Counted from the stretch's first letter, positions 60,701 to 62,925 are shown. The stretch is DNA of 64,000 bases from Aplectana chamaeleonis (GCA_029168955.1 JAPDOI010000422.1:434001-498000); one strand, 5' to 3'. Notes: generated by a model from the sequence alone, not told the origin. Numbers and translations are program-made.

Positions 60701-62925
60701 GTAAAAATTTTTCGCAGTTTTGAGAAATAATGGATAATTGACTGTTTGAGAAGAGCATCGTTCATTGTTGGATCTCTTGCAATTTACTCTACGAAACTGA
60801 CTCGTGTTCAAGATGCGATATCGCCTCAAGCATAGTATTTTCATGCCCTGAGGGCACATAGGTGCGGTTTCCTGCATGAGAACCATATCTAGTAATTGGA
60901 TATACGGGTGTGAAAACACACCCAAAATTTCATGGCCACAGCTTTGAGCCGAACAGCGCTACATAGGGTGGGGTCCATGAAAAAATCGATAGCTGTGAAA
61001 TATTTACAAGTATTCAACGAAATTTGAATTAGGGAGTTTTGCGTCGCTACAACGTGCGGAAAACCTAGTCACCGATCCAAGTAATTGATTTCCGGTTACA
61101 AACGGTCCCTGAAGACCTATTTTTAGGTGTGATACAATCGATTGTATCACACCTAAATCCATACAAAATAGGTGTGATACAATCGATTGTATCACACCTA
61201 AAAATGGGTCTTTAAAGACCGTTTTTAACCGGTCAAAAGAATGAAATCAATTACTTGGATCGGTGACTAGGTTTTCCGCACGTTGTAGCGACGCGAAACT
61301 CCTTAATTCAAATTTCGTTGAATACTTGTAAATATTTCACAGCTATCGATTTTTCCATAGACCCCACCCAATGTAGTGCTGTTCGGCTTGAAGCTGTGGC
61401 CATGAAATTTTGGGTGCGTTTTCACATCCGTATAGCCAATTACCAAATGTGCTTCTCATGCCTGAAACCGCACCTATGTGTCCTCGGGGAACTAATCCAT
61501 GTTCAGCCATTGAACAAACATTTGGTCTCATTGTCGCAGAAGAGTTGTTTTTGTCTGTTTGCGTGGAAAACATTTATTTATTGCATTATTATGATTAATT
61601 GATCGATGCATCAATGTGGTCTTGATCTAAAAATTCGTTCACTATGAAAAATTGCGAAGTGAGGCAGCCCCCCCACTCCGGTCGTCGCCATCACTTTTTC
61701 CCAGGGGGGGGGGGGCTGAGCAAATCGCTTGACTTGAGTGGGGGGTCGGACCGATCTTGGGTTGTATCACACCTCGCGCCGTAGCCTGTCTGTGCTTTTG
61801 ATCGGGAAATCGCACTTGGTCGAAGGACCAACTCACAGTGGCGGGTAACTTCCCTTCAGTCTAATATCATATTAAGGCCTCGATTGCATAATGTTCATCG
61901 TATCGGAGTGGGCTGAGCGGAACAAACTTTTCACGGCACGCCTTGGCAGCCATCATGTTTGTTTGATTCTGCTTCTCTATGCGGCCGGTCTGCTGCCTGG
62001 GAGTTTGAACAGGAGAAAGCCCTTCTTGGAGAAGGTACGTATTGTGGCTGGAGCGTTGTCCATGTGCTTATAATTACATGTTCATGCTGATATGACTGCA
62101 GATCGTCGACGAGAACAATCACGAGACGGAGACGATCGAGGAGGAGCGTCGAATGGAGTTGTTTGTGGCGTTCTTCGAGTATTTGGCGTCGCGATCATTC
62201 CGAAAGTTGCCGCATCTCTCGTTCAGCCAGCTTGGCTATGGATCGGTGTTTTTGCGCGGCGAATGGATACGGTTGCACGAGGTCAGGATTTGTTGATTTT
62301 TTGTGTTTTTCAGAGATTTCGGGTCCCAATGTGGTGAGCTGTGGCGTGCGGTCGCAGTGCGGCTCACTTTGAATGGCTACGACGACAATAAATGACCATA
62401 TCATGATCGCGACGCGAGCGCACGCGAAGACATCACATGTAATGGTGAACTCAACAGTGGTGCTTGCCTGAAAAGACAATCTAAAGTCGGTCCGAATGAG
62501 ACTGTCCGCCAATGCGATCGGCTTGCGTGTCTGGCGGTGATCGCGAAGGCCATATTGCGGTTCTAGTAAATCATCAGCAGGAATAGTAGACGCATAGTTA
62601 GTGATATCATAGTCAGCTTTTTGCAGCCGTCAATGAAGAATTTGTCCAAAAAATGCTTTCGGAACAGCCGCACGACACGCTTGCCGACCTTGAGGACGGA
62701 CAATCTAATTTGGATGGACTTTATGTGCAAGAGCAGCAGGTTTTTTTTCAGGCCGCTGTGAAAACCTACTATAATATGGTGTTCAATCTGCGGTTCGATG
62801 AGCTACCTACGAATATCTATCAACAGGCCACTGCGAGAGCTGCTACAGTTCGCGAATGCGAGCCATTTGTCATCGAATTGCCGGGTGAGATGGATTTCAT
62901 AGTACACAGATCATTGAAAAAATAG
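600..62925 (+). CDS. ego-1/rrf-1-like: Cellular RNA-dependent RNA polymerase, EGO-1/RRF-1 family, about 38 exons
   Basis: The enzyme copies RNA templates to make secondary small RNAs in RNA silencing (family knowledge). Exons, read from splice sites and phase: 600-711, 4399-4484, 4528-4665, 4722-4847, 16752-16826, 16917-17042, 17105-17217, 17297-17352, 18327-18511, 18647-18726, 18785-18955, 20764-20914, 20989-21060, 21928-22023, 22082-22194, 22315-22412, 22447-22645, 27764-27830, 27916-27989, 28226-28331, 28404-28552, 37166-37268, 37322-37450, 38720-38831, 38955-39125, 46623-46769, 48707-48834, 48897-49004, 49064-49157, 49211-49328, 51254-51407, 51468-51647, 53617-53755, 54100-54230, 54927-55047, 61877-62034, 62102-62281, 62617-62925. 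The sum is about 1,625 codons, close to the roughly 1,600 residues usual in this family. Catalytic DLDGD is present. The start codon was not found. ego-1 and rrf-1 type cannot be told apart here. The exon 10/11 join is unresolved. Confidence 0.9.
1479..1763. mobile_element. Miniature inverted-repeat element, family A, copy 1
   Basis: The ends read TACTGTGCTTATCTGGGCC and the inverse, followed inward by GGTCCGCAATTGCGTCTCG-type arms. The centre contains a GATCGGCGGCTGCGGCGCTG stretch. The same 280-290 bp layout recurs at about 21,603, 28,808, 39,252 (interrupted) and 53,774. TA at both outer edges suggests Tc1/mariner-type integration (inference). Confidence 0.75.
2301..2765. mobile_element. 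Candidate CTCAG-ended inverted-repeat element (465 bp)
   Basis: The left end is CTCAGATATTTGTGGGGAAG; the right end is the inverse of CTCAGACATTCGTGGGGAAG. GGGGAAGTTCCCC-type palindromes are repeated just inside the ends. Flanking dinucleotides are TC and CC, so the 2-bp duplication seen in the clean members of this group is imperfect here. Confidence 0.45.
2918..3023. repeat. 53-bp tandem duplication
   Basis: Two adjacent near-identical copies begin CCAGGGTTTTTGAAACAACG and end TGAATGAATTCGAA. Confidence 0.7.
3376..3612. mobile_element. Palindromic miniature element with TA target site
   Basis: The arms begin YAGTTGACCGCAATGTTAAA and run about 90 bp on each side, sharing GCGGTTGCGGACTCGCACTA. 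TA dinucleotides flank both ends, as expected of Tc1/mariner-type miniature elements (inference). Non-coding. Confidence 0.7.
4399..4847 (+). CDS. RdRP exons 2-4 (N-terminal region)
   Basis: Exon 2 (4399-4484) reads [21 protein letters not shown]. Its donor is uncertain: GTCGGA at 4485 or GTGTTG at 4491, both of which keep phase. Exon 3 (4528-4665) follows GTTTCAG and reads [13 protein letters not shown], then [13 protein letters not shown]. Exon 4 (4722-4847) follows TTTTTCAG, reads [11 protein letters not shown] to IELDQINS, and ends at a consensus GTGAGT donor. Introns 2 and 3 are 43 and 56 bp, the short size typical of nematodes. The next intron jumps to 11.9 kb because of transposon insertions. 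Confidence 0.75.
5040..6200. repeat. Repetitive GC-rich intron stretch with inverted repeat
   Basis: 5,040-5,240 is a dispersed repeat shared with 26,940-27,110 and 34,480-34,740. Parts of 5,340-5,480 are repeated at 5,930-6,010 (GTGGGCGrgTCGGCGT-type words). 5,774-5,911 is an inverted repeat whose arms start GGGCCGTATGCACATCTCTC. No recognisable protein. Confidence 0.5.
6358..7458 (-). pseudogene. CR1-like ORF2, reverse transcriptase C-terminal half
   Basis: Begins [14 protein letters not shown], then [15 protein letters not shown] and the catalytic box [11 protein letters not shown] frameshift lies near 6,800; the tail 6,771-6,358 reads [17 protein letters not shown] and [15 protein letters not shown], a typical C-terminal region of CR1/Jockey-type proteins. 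Confidence 0.85.
7454..7894. mobile_element. Fold-back insertion with hammerhead-like arms, 13-bp target duplication
   Basis: The insertion is flanked by direct copies of TGTATCAAAAGCT at 7,441-7,453 and 7,895-7,907, derived from the interrupted reverse transcriptase codons. Its arms are inverted copies containing TTTTACGATGGAACTTTATG and CCTGACGTTTCGACGTTACC. The left end carries about 36 extra bases outside the inverted repeat. Each arm contains CTGAAGA, a GTAA-capped hairpin and GAAACGTC, reminiscent of the hammerhead ribozymes of Penelope-like elements and retrozymes. Confidence 0.7.
7908..8616 (-). pseudogene. CR1-like ORF2, reverse transcriptase N-terminal half
   Basis: Contains [17 protein letters not shown] (RT block 2) and [15 protein letters not shown] (block 3). 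A TAA follows AVNES, after which the same frame continues [15 protein letters not shown] up to the inserted element at 7,894. It continues at 7,453 after a duplicated target site. Confidence 0.85.
9157..9381. repeat. GC-rich palindromic miniature element
   Basis: Arms of about 55 bp start AGTACAGGCCATAAAACGGC and include CTCACCGTCGACTGCGTACC. The centre is a GC-rich run of GCGGCCGCCGCGCG words. Non-coding. Confidence 0.7.
9572..10119 (+). mobile_element. Internally deleted mariner transposon
   Basis: The inverted ends read TTAGGTTGTCCGATAAGTTC and the inverse, flanked by TA on each side (9,570-9,571 and 10,120-10,121), the canonical mariner target. At 548 bp it is much shorter than an autonomous mariner of about 1.3 kb. 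Only the N-terminal transposase codons remain; after 9,930 the body is replaced by a short CATAACATAA-type repeat, as if filled in during faulty gap repair (inference). Confidence 0.88.
9751..9933 (+). pseudogene. Mariner transposase, N-terminal fragment
   Basis: 60 codons read [20 protein letters not shown] and [17 protein letters not shown], the first helix-turn-helix region of mariner transposases, which binds the inverted repeats. The catalytic D,D34D domain is absent, so the product could not cut DNA. Confidence 0.88.
10470..10814 (+). pseudogene. J1 5' coding part: 2A-like motif and Cys/His finger
   Basis: Reads [13 protein letters not shown], matching the NPGP core of 2A ribosome-skipping peptides, directly followed by [20 protein letters not shown] and WVHLKCSG, a PHD/ring-like zinc-binding pattern. 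A frame break follows. In intact relatives this part precedes the endonuclease. Confidence 0.7.
10831..11964 (+). pseudogene. J1 endonuclease region, frameshifted
   Basis: Pieces at 10,831-11,031 ([28 protein letters not shown]), 11,106-11,534 ([23 protein letters not shown]) and 11,581-11,964 (linker to the RT) recover the endonuclease motifs in different frames. Confidence 0.8.
12420..13865 (+). pseudogene. J1 reverse transcriptase and C-terminal finger
   Basis: 12,420-12,656 carries [18 protein letters not shown]. After a frameshift, 12,711-13,865 (384 codons) carries [16 protein letters not shown] with the YADD catalytic box, the connection region, and the C-terminal [18 protein letters not shown] finger ending AAFLRL. 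Confidence 0.88.
14474..15499 (-). pseudogene. CR1-like ORF2, apurinic endonuclease domain
   Basis: 341 codons with the endonuclease-fold motifs [27 protein letters not shown] (metal-binding E), VVGDFNYA and [10 protein letters not shown] (catalytic H). The domain nicks target DNA for retrotransposition (family knowledge). The frame is interrupted at DFEKEL by the insertion at 8,620-14,482 and resumes at 8,619 towards lower coordinates. Confidence 0.85.
15462..16209 (-). pseudogene. CR1-like ORF1 remnant
   Basis: The frame begins [20 protein letters not shown] at 16,209, shifts frame near 16,100, and continues with [40 protein letters not shown] and a basic tail. The layout (an N-terminal helix-rich part, then a fold containing ...[17 protein letters not shown]) resembles the ORF1 nucleic-acid-binding proteins of CR1/L2-type elements. 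It overlaps the start of the endonuclease frame by 38 bases, consistent with coupled translation of the two frames. Confidence 0.6.
16236..16262. repeat. Dispersed motif with TTGGGTAATT core
   Basis: TACCTCAAACTTGGGTAATT followed by AAACC. Near-identical 25-bp words occur at about 17,666, 21,370 and 27,030, with a diverged copy at 34,666. Confidence 0.5.
16752..17352 (+). CDS. RdRP exons 5-8
   Basis: Exon 5 (16752-16826) reads [20 protein letters not shown]. Exon 6 (16917-17042) contains [13 protein letters not shown], a stretch characteristic of nematode RRF proteins. Exon 7 (17105-17217) reads [15 protein letters not shown] and exon 8 (17297-17352) [13 protein letters not shown]. Acceptors are TATACAG, TTTCTAG, CTATAG and TTTTTCAG; donors are GTAGGT, GTTAGT, GTACTC and GTGAGG. 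Phases run 0,0,2,1 without conflict. Intron 8 contains a 532 bp inverted-repeat element at 17,381-17,912. Confidence 0.85.
17381..17912. mobile_element. CTCAG-ended element, 532 bp, TA target duplication
   Basis: The ends are CTCAGAAAAATGAAAACAAG and the inverse, with TA on both sides (17,379-17,380 and 17,913-17,914). Subterminal words of the type AAGTTACTTGTAACTT recur on both sides. Non-coding, in RdRP intron 8. Confidence 0.72.
18327..18955 (+). CDS. RdRP exons 9-11 (one splice join unresolved)
   Basis: Exon 9 (18327-18511) reads [20 protein letters not shown], then [15 protein letters not shown]; its acceptor CTATGAG and donor GTTGTA are weak. Exon 10 starts at 18647 after GGTGCAG in matching phase and reads [20 protein letters not shown]. 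That frame stays open through [18 protein letters not shown] to a TAG at 18,782. The following coding stretch, [18 protein letters not shown] to [11 protein letters not shown], is in another frame and ends at a good donor after 18,955. A 58 bp intron 18727-18784 keeps phase (acceptor CGTTGTAG), but its donor GTCCTA is poor and it removes plausible coding sequence. A frameshift plus nonsense mutation is the alternative. Confidence 0.6.
18956..20763. other. RdRP intron 11 with one long palindrome
   Basis: 19,190-19,265 is a dispersed repeat also present near 2,800-2,880 (GAGACGCACGCGATGAACGG-like). 19,995-20,308 is a near-perfect palindrome. The rest is unrecognised. Confidence 0.5.
19995..20308. 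repeat. 314 bp near-perfect palindrome
   Basis: Arms of about 150 bp begin TATACCCTGTCCCAAATGAG and meet at GAGTTCTTCACGTGAAAAACTC. The arms are closely similar with no coding content. The ends are TA-like, consistent with a fold-back miniature transposon. Confidence 0.8.
20764..21060 (+). CDS. RdRP exons 12-13
   Basis: Exon 12 (20764-20914) joins in phase 2 to exon 11 and reads [19 protein letters not shown], ending in NHCYLDGKD before the donor GTATCT. Exon 13 (20989-21060) follows GATTTCAG, reads [18 protein letters not shown], and ends at GTGAGT. Both are in phase 0 with exon 14. They precede the conserved polymerase core. Confidence 0.85.
21170..21600. repeat. Dispersed repeat with GAGCACGTGCTC palindromes
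   Basis: GGAGCACGTGCTCC-type palindromes and TTACCCAAGTTTGCGATACT occur here. Related words are at 22,730, 26,870-26,940 and 27,210, so this is a diverged interspersed repeat rather than a gene. Confidence 0.45.
21603..21887. mobile_element. Miniature inverted-repeat element, family A, copy 2
   Basis: Ends TACTGTGCTTCTCTGGGCC and its inverse ...GATAAGCAGAGTA; internal GCGCCGCAGCCGCCGATCTG is shared with copies 1 and 3. It lies immediately before RdRP exon 14. Confidence 0.75.
21928..22645 (+). CDS. RdRP exons 14-17 (start of conserved core)
   Basis: Exon 14 (21928-22023) reads [19 protein letters not shown]. Exon 15 (22082-22194) reads [19 protein letters not shown], a classic core block. 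Exon 16 (22315-22412) begins [12 protein letters not shown], the F-R-D-D-D signature of eukaryotic silencing polymerases. Exon 17 (22447-22645) contains [19 protein letters not shown], the conserved SNSQ block. All acceptors end in TTTAG, TTGTAG, TTTCAG or TATAG. Intron 17 carries a Jockey-like retrotransposon. Confidence 0.93.
22873..23403 (+). pseudogene. J2 5' frame: 2A-like motif, Cys/His finger, start of endonuclease
   Basis: Reads [19 protein letters not shown], so NPGP immediately precedes the finger, then [31 protein letters not shown] and [14 protein letters not shown] open the endonuclease. A TGA follows at ALGG. Confidence 0.8.
23475..23870 (+). pseudogene. J2 endonuclease, C-terminal pieces
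   Basis: [20 protein letters not shown] (23,576 frame) and the [12 protein letters not shown] SDH motif near 23,830 are visible in different frames, so the endonuclease is broken. Confidence 0.75.
23993..26242 (+). CDS. J2 reverse transcriptase, 749-codon open frame
   Basis: The blocks are in order: [75 protein letters not shown] (catalytic YADD) and [11 protein letters not shown]. The C-terminal finger is [18 protein letters not shown], ending LVAQFLSL. The enzyme would copy the element RNA into the target site. The frame is uninterrupted, but the endonuclease upstream is broken, so autonomous movement is unlikely. The start shown is only the first in-frame methionine; the native frame would continue from the endonuclease. 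Confidence 0.93.
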   Translation: MHQKERLISDAIWKATKAAIPEGRVKSFYPNVTREILQKIRTRDEKRAENRLDPEVVKLAEEIKKDLDKHKKDSWEKFTERLNFKTDGTTAWKVLREISGKCAPSSNSTIEFDNSVFKSGKAAAYALGKNFFITRTKRGIQNRVTVRELSRLPLINATEAFTPAQVEKAIKEMRNSKALGPNGISAAILKKLPTELLPMIADIINTSFRTCTLPQAWKTANVIPLPKPGKSQSTAKGYRPISLLSPIAKVAEKLILRDLAEQNEAQQHQHGFRKLYSTTTALLEIVCYAVDGFNFRKPLRTVAVALDLTKAFDSVNLGLLSEKLLKSSLQPWQKRWIAAFTKGLRAKVLFQNHVSDSVPVAAGVPQGGVLSPALFSLYIEDLPEPPEDVKIVAYADDITIMCRNRDIQVAANKISDYLVELKNFLDSMMLTVSAAKSSVSVFTSDSKEHSAQPVVRWDGDLSPTAQFPKLLGLVLGSSLKFHKNAEHKQAIIKAKLNVLRALGGTSWGGIRETILTTYRAILQPALEYAAPVWQHIVSDSSWTRMQRIQNAALRIATGCAKSSPIEHLNAEVRILPVKEHCQLQAQQMFINVLKQPNHPSRRLSNPVRERSIRVTFADAPNKVNVQRWTDSNQERLRLLRAEHTRFVKDHLAKAAVNPILGDVSPRVCDTESELGRRARCILASLRCGHSPLLMSYLHRIDNSQPDVCPDCGNQGHDTKRLFDCPKKPTTLTTIDLWTNPVLVAQFLSL
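26290..27763. other. 3' part of RdRP intron 17: inverted and dispersed repeats
   Basis: 26,384-26,480 is a fold-back with arms AATCAATCGTGCCCCAGCTG. 26,870-26,940 and 27,210 carry GCACGTGCTCC words. 26,940-27,110 is a copy of the repeat seen at 5,040 and 34,480, including CAAACTTGGGTAATTGAACC. No gene seen. Confidence 0.45.
27764..28552 (+). CDS. RdRP exons 18-21 (conserved core)
   Basis: Exon 18 (27764-27830) reads [15 protein letters not shown], the conserved [10 protein letters not shown] block. Exon 19 (27916-27989) reads [10 protein letters not shown]. Exon 20 (28226-28331) contains [13 protein letters not shown], the FSDGVG block that lines the active site in this family. Exon 21 (28404-28552) contains [13 protein letters not shown], the conserved R-G-x-KG block, and ends SQIK. 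Phases 1, 0, 2 and 0 at the joins are consistent. The downstream intron is 8.6 kb. Confidence 0.94.
28808..29093. mobile_element. Miniature inverted-repeat element, family A, copy 3
   Basis: Begins CACTGTGCATATCTGGGCC and ends GGCCCAGAGAAGCACAGTA. The interior matches copy 2, with a GATCTGCTGACTCTAGGTGG centre. Confidence 0.75.
29477..29735. mobile_element. Fold-back element, family B
   Basis: Arms contain GTCCGAATGAGACTGTTCGC and its inverse at 29,690-29,725. Related copies are at 46,800-46,860 (partial), 49,786-50,005 and 62,490-62,560. Confidence 0.6.
29745..29850. repeat. Inverted repeat related to 45,863-45,999
   Basis: GAAGTGCAATTCYATRATAT and its near-inverse flank GATCGAGCCGCG. The copy at 45,880 shares the same layout. 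Confidence 0.5.
30598..30830. mobile_element. Inverted-repeat element, family D, copy 1
   Basis: Outer ends GGTATACTTTTGCGACACG and GCGACAAAGTATACC; CGACAGCGACAG words and GCAGTATGTCAGCC lie inside. A full relative is at 50,388-50,686 and half of one at about 36,885-37,100. Confidence 0.65.
30829..31137. mobile_element. Inverted-repeat element adjoining family D copy
   Basis: Ends GGCCTTAGGCTCCGTCCATA and the inverse GGCCTTAGGTTCCGTTCATA, 309 bp, non-coding. It is juxtaposed with the previous element without a gap. Confidence 0.65.
32100..32430. repeat. 22-bp tandem array (left subterminal array)
   Basis: About 13 units of AGTAGCCAGCGATCCGCCCG plus two bases, with small variations. It is part of the CTCAG-ended element above. 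Confidence 0.85.
32450..35330. other. Interior of the 4.3 kb element: mixed repeats
   Basis: 32,755-32,880 is shared in inverse orientation with 54,585-54,690 (AGCGAGCTATAGGAAGAAGC-like). 33,165-33,280 and 34,205-34,320 are members of the TTGGCGCAAA fold-back family. 34,480-34,740 is a copy of the 5,040/26,940 repeat. Open frames here are short and lack recognisable domains. Confidence 0.45.
35331..35597. repeat. 41-bp tandem repeat, about 6.5 units
   Basis: The unit begins CTCGATTATTCGAAATTTTC and includes AAAAATCGACTTAGTCGAAA. The start recurs at 35,331, 35,372, 35,413, 35,454, 35,495, 35,536 and 35,577. Units contain several short self-complementary words (TCGA, TTCGAA). Confidence 0.92.
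36885..37100. repeat. Family D element, partial copy
   Basis: Shares CGACAGCGAGCGACCTGTCG-like start, GAAGTATGTCAGCC and the terminal AAGCGACAGAGAATACC with the 30,598 and 50,388 copies. Its left end is replaced next to the damaged Tc3 end. Confidence 0.5.
37166..37450 (+). CDS. RdRP exons 22-23
   Basis: Exon 22 (37166-37268) follows ATTCTTAG and reads [20 protein letters not shown], the N-[RK]-P-F-I block, then ICILDQ. Exon 23 (37322-37450) reads [20 protein letters not shown] to NKLK. Phase matches exon 21, 8.6 kb upstream, and exon 24 downstream. Several spurious reading frames overlap on the - strand. Confidence 0.9.
37840..38115. repeat. Diverged direct repeats around TTTTGTGCAAAA
   Basis: The word CGCATTTTGTGCAAAAWGYG recurs three times, each followed by AATCRAYATTATTGAT, about 100-130 bp apart. 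Lies in RdRP intron 23. Confidence 0.55.
38720..39125 (+). CDS. RdRP exons 24-25 (conserved core)
   Basis: Exon 24 (38720-38831) follows TTTTTTAG and reads [17 protein letters not shown]. Exon 25 (38955-39125) contains [20 protein letters not shown], one of the most conserved blocks of cellular RNA-dependent RNA polymerases, then [13 protein letters not shown]. It ends at donor GTAGGA, leaving one base that fits exon 26, 7.5 kb away. Confidence 0.95.
39252..40260. mobile_element. Miniature inverted-repeat element, family A, copy 4, split by an insertion
   Basis: The left part, TACTGCCCTTCTCTGGGTC to ACTCTAG, and the right part, GTGGGTTTTGGTAACTGG to GAGAAGCACAGTA, are halves of one family A element. 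Removing 39,371-40,093 and one AG restores the ACTCTAGGTGGG seen intact in copies 2 and 3. Confidence 0.8.
39371..40093. mobile_element. CTCTGAG-ended element nested in family A element, AG duplication
   Basis: The ends are CTCTGAGAG and its inverse, flanked by AG. The body is built of diverged repeats of ACGATCGCGAGATTCTGCCA-like words (about 39,455, 39,575, 39,690). A 226-codon frame running through it has no recognisable domain and is taken as chance. Confidence 0.7.
40366..41808 (-). mobile_element. Jockey-like retrotransposon J3, 5'-truncated
   Basis: Exactly bounded by direct copies of GCGTTTGTGTAT (40,354-40,365 and 41,809-41,820). The 3' TTCTTCTTCTT (AAG tail on the - strand) lies at 40,366. 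Only the reverse transcriptase C-terminal two-thirds and finger remain, typical of incomplete target-primed reverse transcription. Confidence 0.92.
40401..41800 (-). pseudogene. J3 reverse transcriptase remnant
   Basis: The frame to 40,922 contains [38 protein letters not shown] and [15 protein letters not shown]. After a frameshift near 40,990, 40,997-40,401 gives [19 protein letters not shown] and the [18 protein letters not shown] finger ending AAFLGL. One frameshift makes it non-functional. Confidence 0.9.
42472..42538. repeat. GCCGTRG heptamer tandem array
   Basis: About nine units of GCCGTAG/GCCGTGG/GCCGTGA in a row, ending TCACG. Telomere-like in unit size only; internal and short. 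Confidence 0.8.
42659..44312. repeat. 1.65 kb minisatellite, 41-42 bp unit with TGACGTCA
   Basis: About 40 head-to-tail units of the type TTCTGATGACGTCATCGGGA CGTCGTGAAAAGTGCTTCGGG. Two length variants (GTGAAAAGTG and GTGAGAGTG/GTGAAAGTG) alternate in blocks, so higher-order duplication is visible. Most units keep the 8-bp palindrome TGACGTCA, the consensus site of CREB/ATF bZIP factors. It lies in RdRP intron 25; the - strand has long but meaningless open frames. Confidence 0.95.
44313..45339. other. Unassigned stretch in RdRP intron 25 with one protein-like ORF
   Basis: Nothing repetitive was recognised. 44,879-45,070 (+) encodes 63 codons starting [20 protein letters not shown], with balanced composition and continuing [21 protein letters not shown] do not recognise the family; RdRP phases do not need it. 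Confidence 0.3.
45340..45848. repeat. 0.5 kb fold-back element, arms about 190 bp
   Basis: GGGTCTCCCAAGCAGAAGTG and the following 170 bases recur inverted at 45,650-45,832, including TCTACAAAAAATGAACAATA. Arms are nearly identical around a 150 bp centre. Confidence 0.85.
45863..45999. repeat. Fold-back related to 29,745-29,850
   Basis: Ends GGGCCGTTTATACTTCTGCG and an inverse near 45,985, centred on TGATCAAGCGGCGCGGCACG. Confidence 0.6.
46623..46769 (+). CDS. RdRP exon 26 (core, upstream of catalytic motif)
   Basis: The exon follows ATGTTCTAG and reads [20 protein letters not shown], then [15 protein letters not shown], near-identical in layout to the nematode family. The donor is GTATGT. 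A longer open frame starting at 46,526 includes intron sequence upstream and should not be taken as a separate gene. The exon sits alone between a 7.5 kb intron and a 1.9 kb intron. Confidence 0.95.
46960..47490. repeat. Polypurine (GA-rich) tract in RdRP intron 26
   Basis: Roughly 500 bp of strongly purine-biased + strand with GAGAGGGAGAGAGA-type runs. A second tract is at 48,130-48,310 (GAGGCTGAGGCTGAGG). Long pyrimidine open frames on the - strand (Ser/Phe/Leu-rich) are artefacts of this bias. Confidence 0.7.
47538..48123. repeat. Three adjacent fold-back elements
   Basis: 47,538-47,706 has arms GTTCCGCAATCGCGTTCAGT and a CAACCGCTTCGCTTCTACGA core. 47,733-47,870 has arms GAAGAGACTTTGCGTTCCC and GTTGGCGCAAACT. 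47,905-48,123 has arms AAGTTTCARAGGTYAGTGTT. Each is palindromic, non-coding and separate. Confidence 0.75.
48370..48500. repeat. Fold-back element of the TTGGCGCAAA family
   Basis: GTTGGCGCAAAGTTGGC and the inverse AGTTTGCGCCAAC lie 40 bp apart. Relatives are at 33,165, 34,205 and 47,733. Confidence 0.65.
48707..49328 (+). CDS. RdRP exons 27-30 (catalytic DLDGD)
   Basis: Exon 27 (48707-48834) reads [24 protein letters not shown] (48,712-48,726) is the DxDGD motif whose aspartates bind the catalytic metal in cellular RNA-dependent RNA polymerases. Exon 28 (48897-49004) reads [19 protein letters not shown]. Exon 29 (49064-49157) reads [17 protein letters not shown], the AVDFxKTG block. Exon 30 (49211-49328) reads [20 protein letters not shown] and ends GRIYR across the splice. 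All catalytic residues expected by the motif are intact. Confidence 0.97.
49786..50005. mobile_element. Fold-back element, family B, copy 2
   Basis: CGGAATGAGACTGTCCGCCC with the partly inverted end GCGTGAGCAGAGCCCCGTTCGG. Matches the 29,477 and 62,490 copies. Confidence 0.55.
50388..50686. mobile_element. Inverted-repeat element, family D, copy 2 (complete)
   Basis: Ends GGGGTATGGTATACTTTCGC and GCGACAAAGTATACCTTACC. Several CGACAGCGACAG words lie inside. About 300 bp. Confidence 0.7.
51254..51647 (+). CDS. RdRP exons 31-32
   Basis: Exon 31 (51254-51407) reads [19 protein letters not shown] and ends AKFKGGLR. Exon 32 (51468-51647) reads [20 protein letters not shown], the YGI-x-TEGE-x-SG block seen near the C-terminal part of the polymerase domain, and ends EEFYL before GTAAGA. 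Both acceptors are TTTTCAG/ATTTCAG. Confidence 0.94.
52495..53175. mobile_element. Fold-back element with two tRNA-like heads
   Basis: Two inverted halves of about 330 bp share GTCAGGACGRTGCCCTAGTC-like words, CATAACGGGATGAAACAGGT and the tRNA-like stretch. The heads, 52,619-52,692 (-) and 53,054-53,128 (+), each read GGGGCT..., an A-box-like GTGGTGCAGTGCGATAAGGC and B-box-like GGTTCAATCTC, ending GCCCGGAGCC. The T-arm pairing is poor, so these are tRNA-derived, not working tRNA genes (inference). Confidence 0.6.
53212..53297 (-). other. tRNA-like sequence, probably pseudogene or SINE head
   Basis: On the - strand GCGGCCACTTGACGCAGTGG, then AAGTTCGAATTCTCGCCGC, gives A-box and B-box-like words and a short GCGGC/GCCGC acceptor pairing. 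The anticodon arm is not convincing. Confidence 0.35.
53617..55047 (+). CDS. RdRP exons 33-35
   Basis: Exon 33 (53617-53755) reads [19 protein letters not shown] and ends [10 protein letters not shown]. Exon 34 (54100-54230) contains [18 protein letters not shown], the ILSFAW block that closes the polymerase domain. Exon 35 (54927-55047) reads [20 protein letters not shown]. Intron 33 holds a 0.28 kb inverted-repeat element; intron 34 holds a copy of a repeat also seen near 32,760. Confidence 0.92.
53774..54050. mobile_element. Miniature inverted-repeat element, family A, copy 5
   Basis: ATACTGTGCTTCTCTGGGCC start and an AGAGAAGCATAGTA end; the right arm has a small deletion. Lies in RdRP intron 33. 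Confidence 0.75.
55265..55443. repeat. GC-rich fold-back element
   Basis: Arms GGCCTGCTTYCTCARGAARA and AAACATTTAWATCTCAC flank a GC-rich CCGCCAGCCG centre. Non-coding. Confidence 0.65.
55444..56530. other. Unassigned part of RdRP intron 35
   Basis: No repeat family or protein recognised. 56,060-56,125 contains an imperfect inverted repeat of ATCGATCGTTTTTTTTTTG. Confidence 0.3.
56584..58758 (-). pseudogene. RTE linker, reverse transcriptase and C-terminal tail
   Basis: [73 protein letters not shown] and [11 protein letters not shown] are RT blocks. [19 protein letters not shown] shows the catalytic box with CADD in place of the usual YADD. The tail reads [35 protein letters not shown] and [19 protein letters not shown]. 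Confidence 0.9.
58755..59607 (-). pseudogene. RTE endonuclease domain
   Basis: [56 protein letters not shown] and, after a frame break, [15 protein letters not shown] (catalytic DH) are in the expected order. Confidence 0.88.
60840..61495. repeat. 0.65 kb palindrome with duplicated perfect inner palindrome
   Basis: Arms of about 300 bp (GGGCACATAGGTGCGGTTTC at left; inverse near 61,480) include AATATTTACAAGTATTCAAC and CGGAAAACCTAGTCACCGAT. The centre holds two copies of GTGTGATACAATCGATTGTA followed by TCACAC, each perfectly self-complementary. Confidence 0.85.
61877..62925 (+). CDS. RdRP exons 36-38 (C terminus and stop)
   Basis: Exon 36 (61877-62034) reads [20 protein letters not shown], a nematode-family C-terminal block; its acceptor ATATTAAG is unusual but phase-correct. 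Exon 37 (62102-62281) reads [19 protein letters not shown]. Exon 38 starts at 62617 after ATAGTCAG, in phase, contains [19 protein letters not shown], and ends VHRSLKK at the TAG at 62,923-62,925. No clear AATAAA signal was seen within the next 100 bases. Confidence 0.88.
62490..62565. repeat. Family B fold-back, partial copy
   Basis: GTCCGAATGAGACTGTCCGC in RdRP intron 37; only one arm is clear. Confidence 0.5.
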
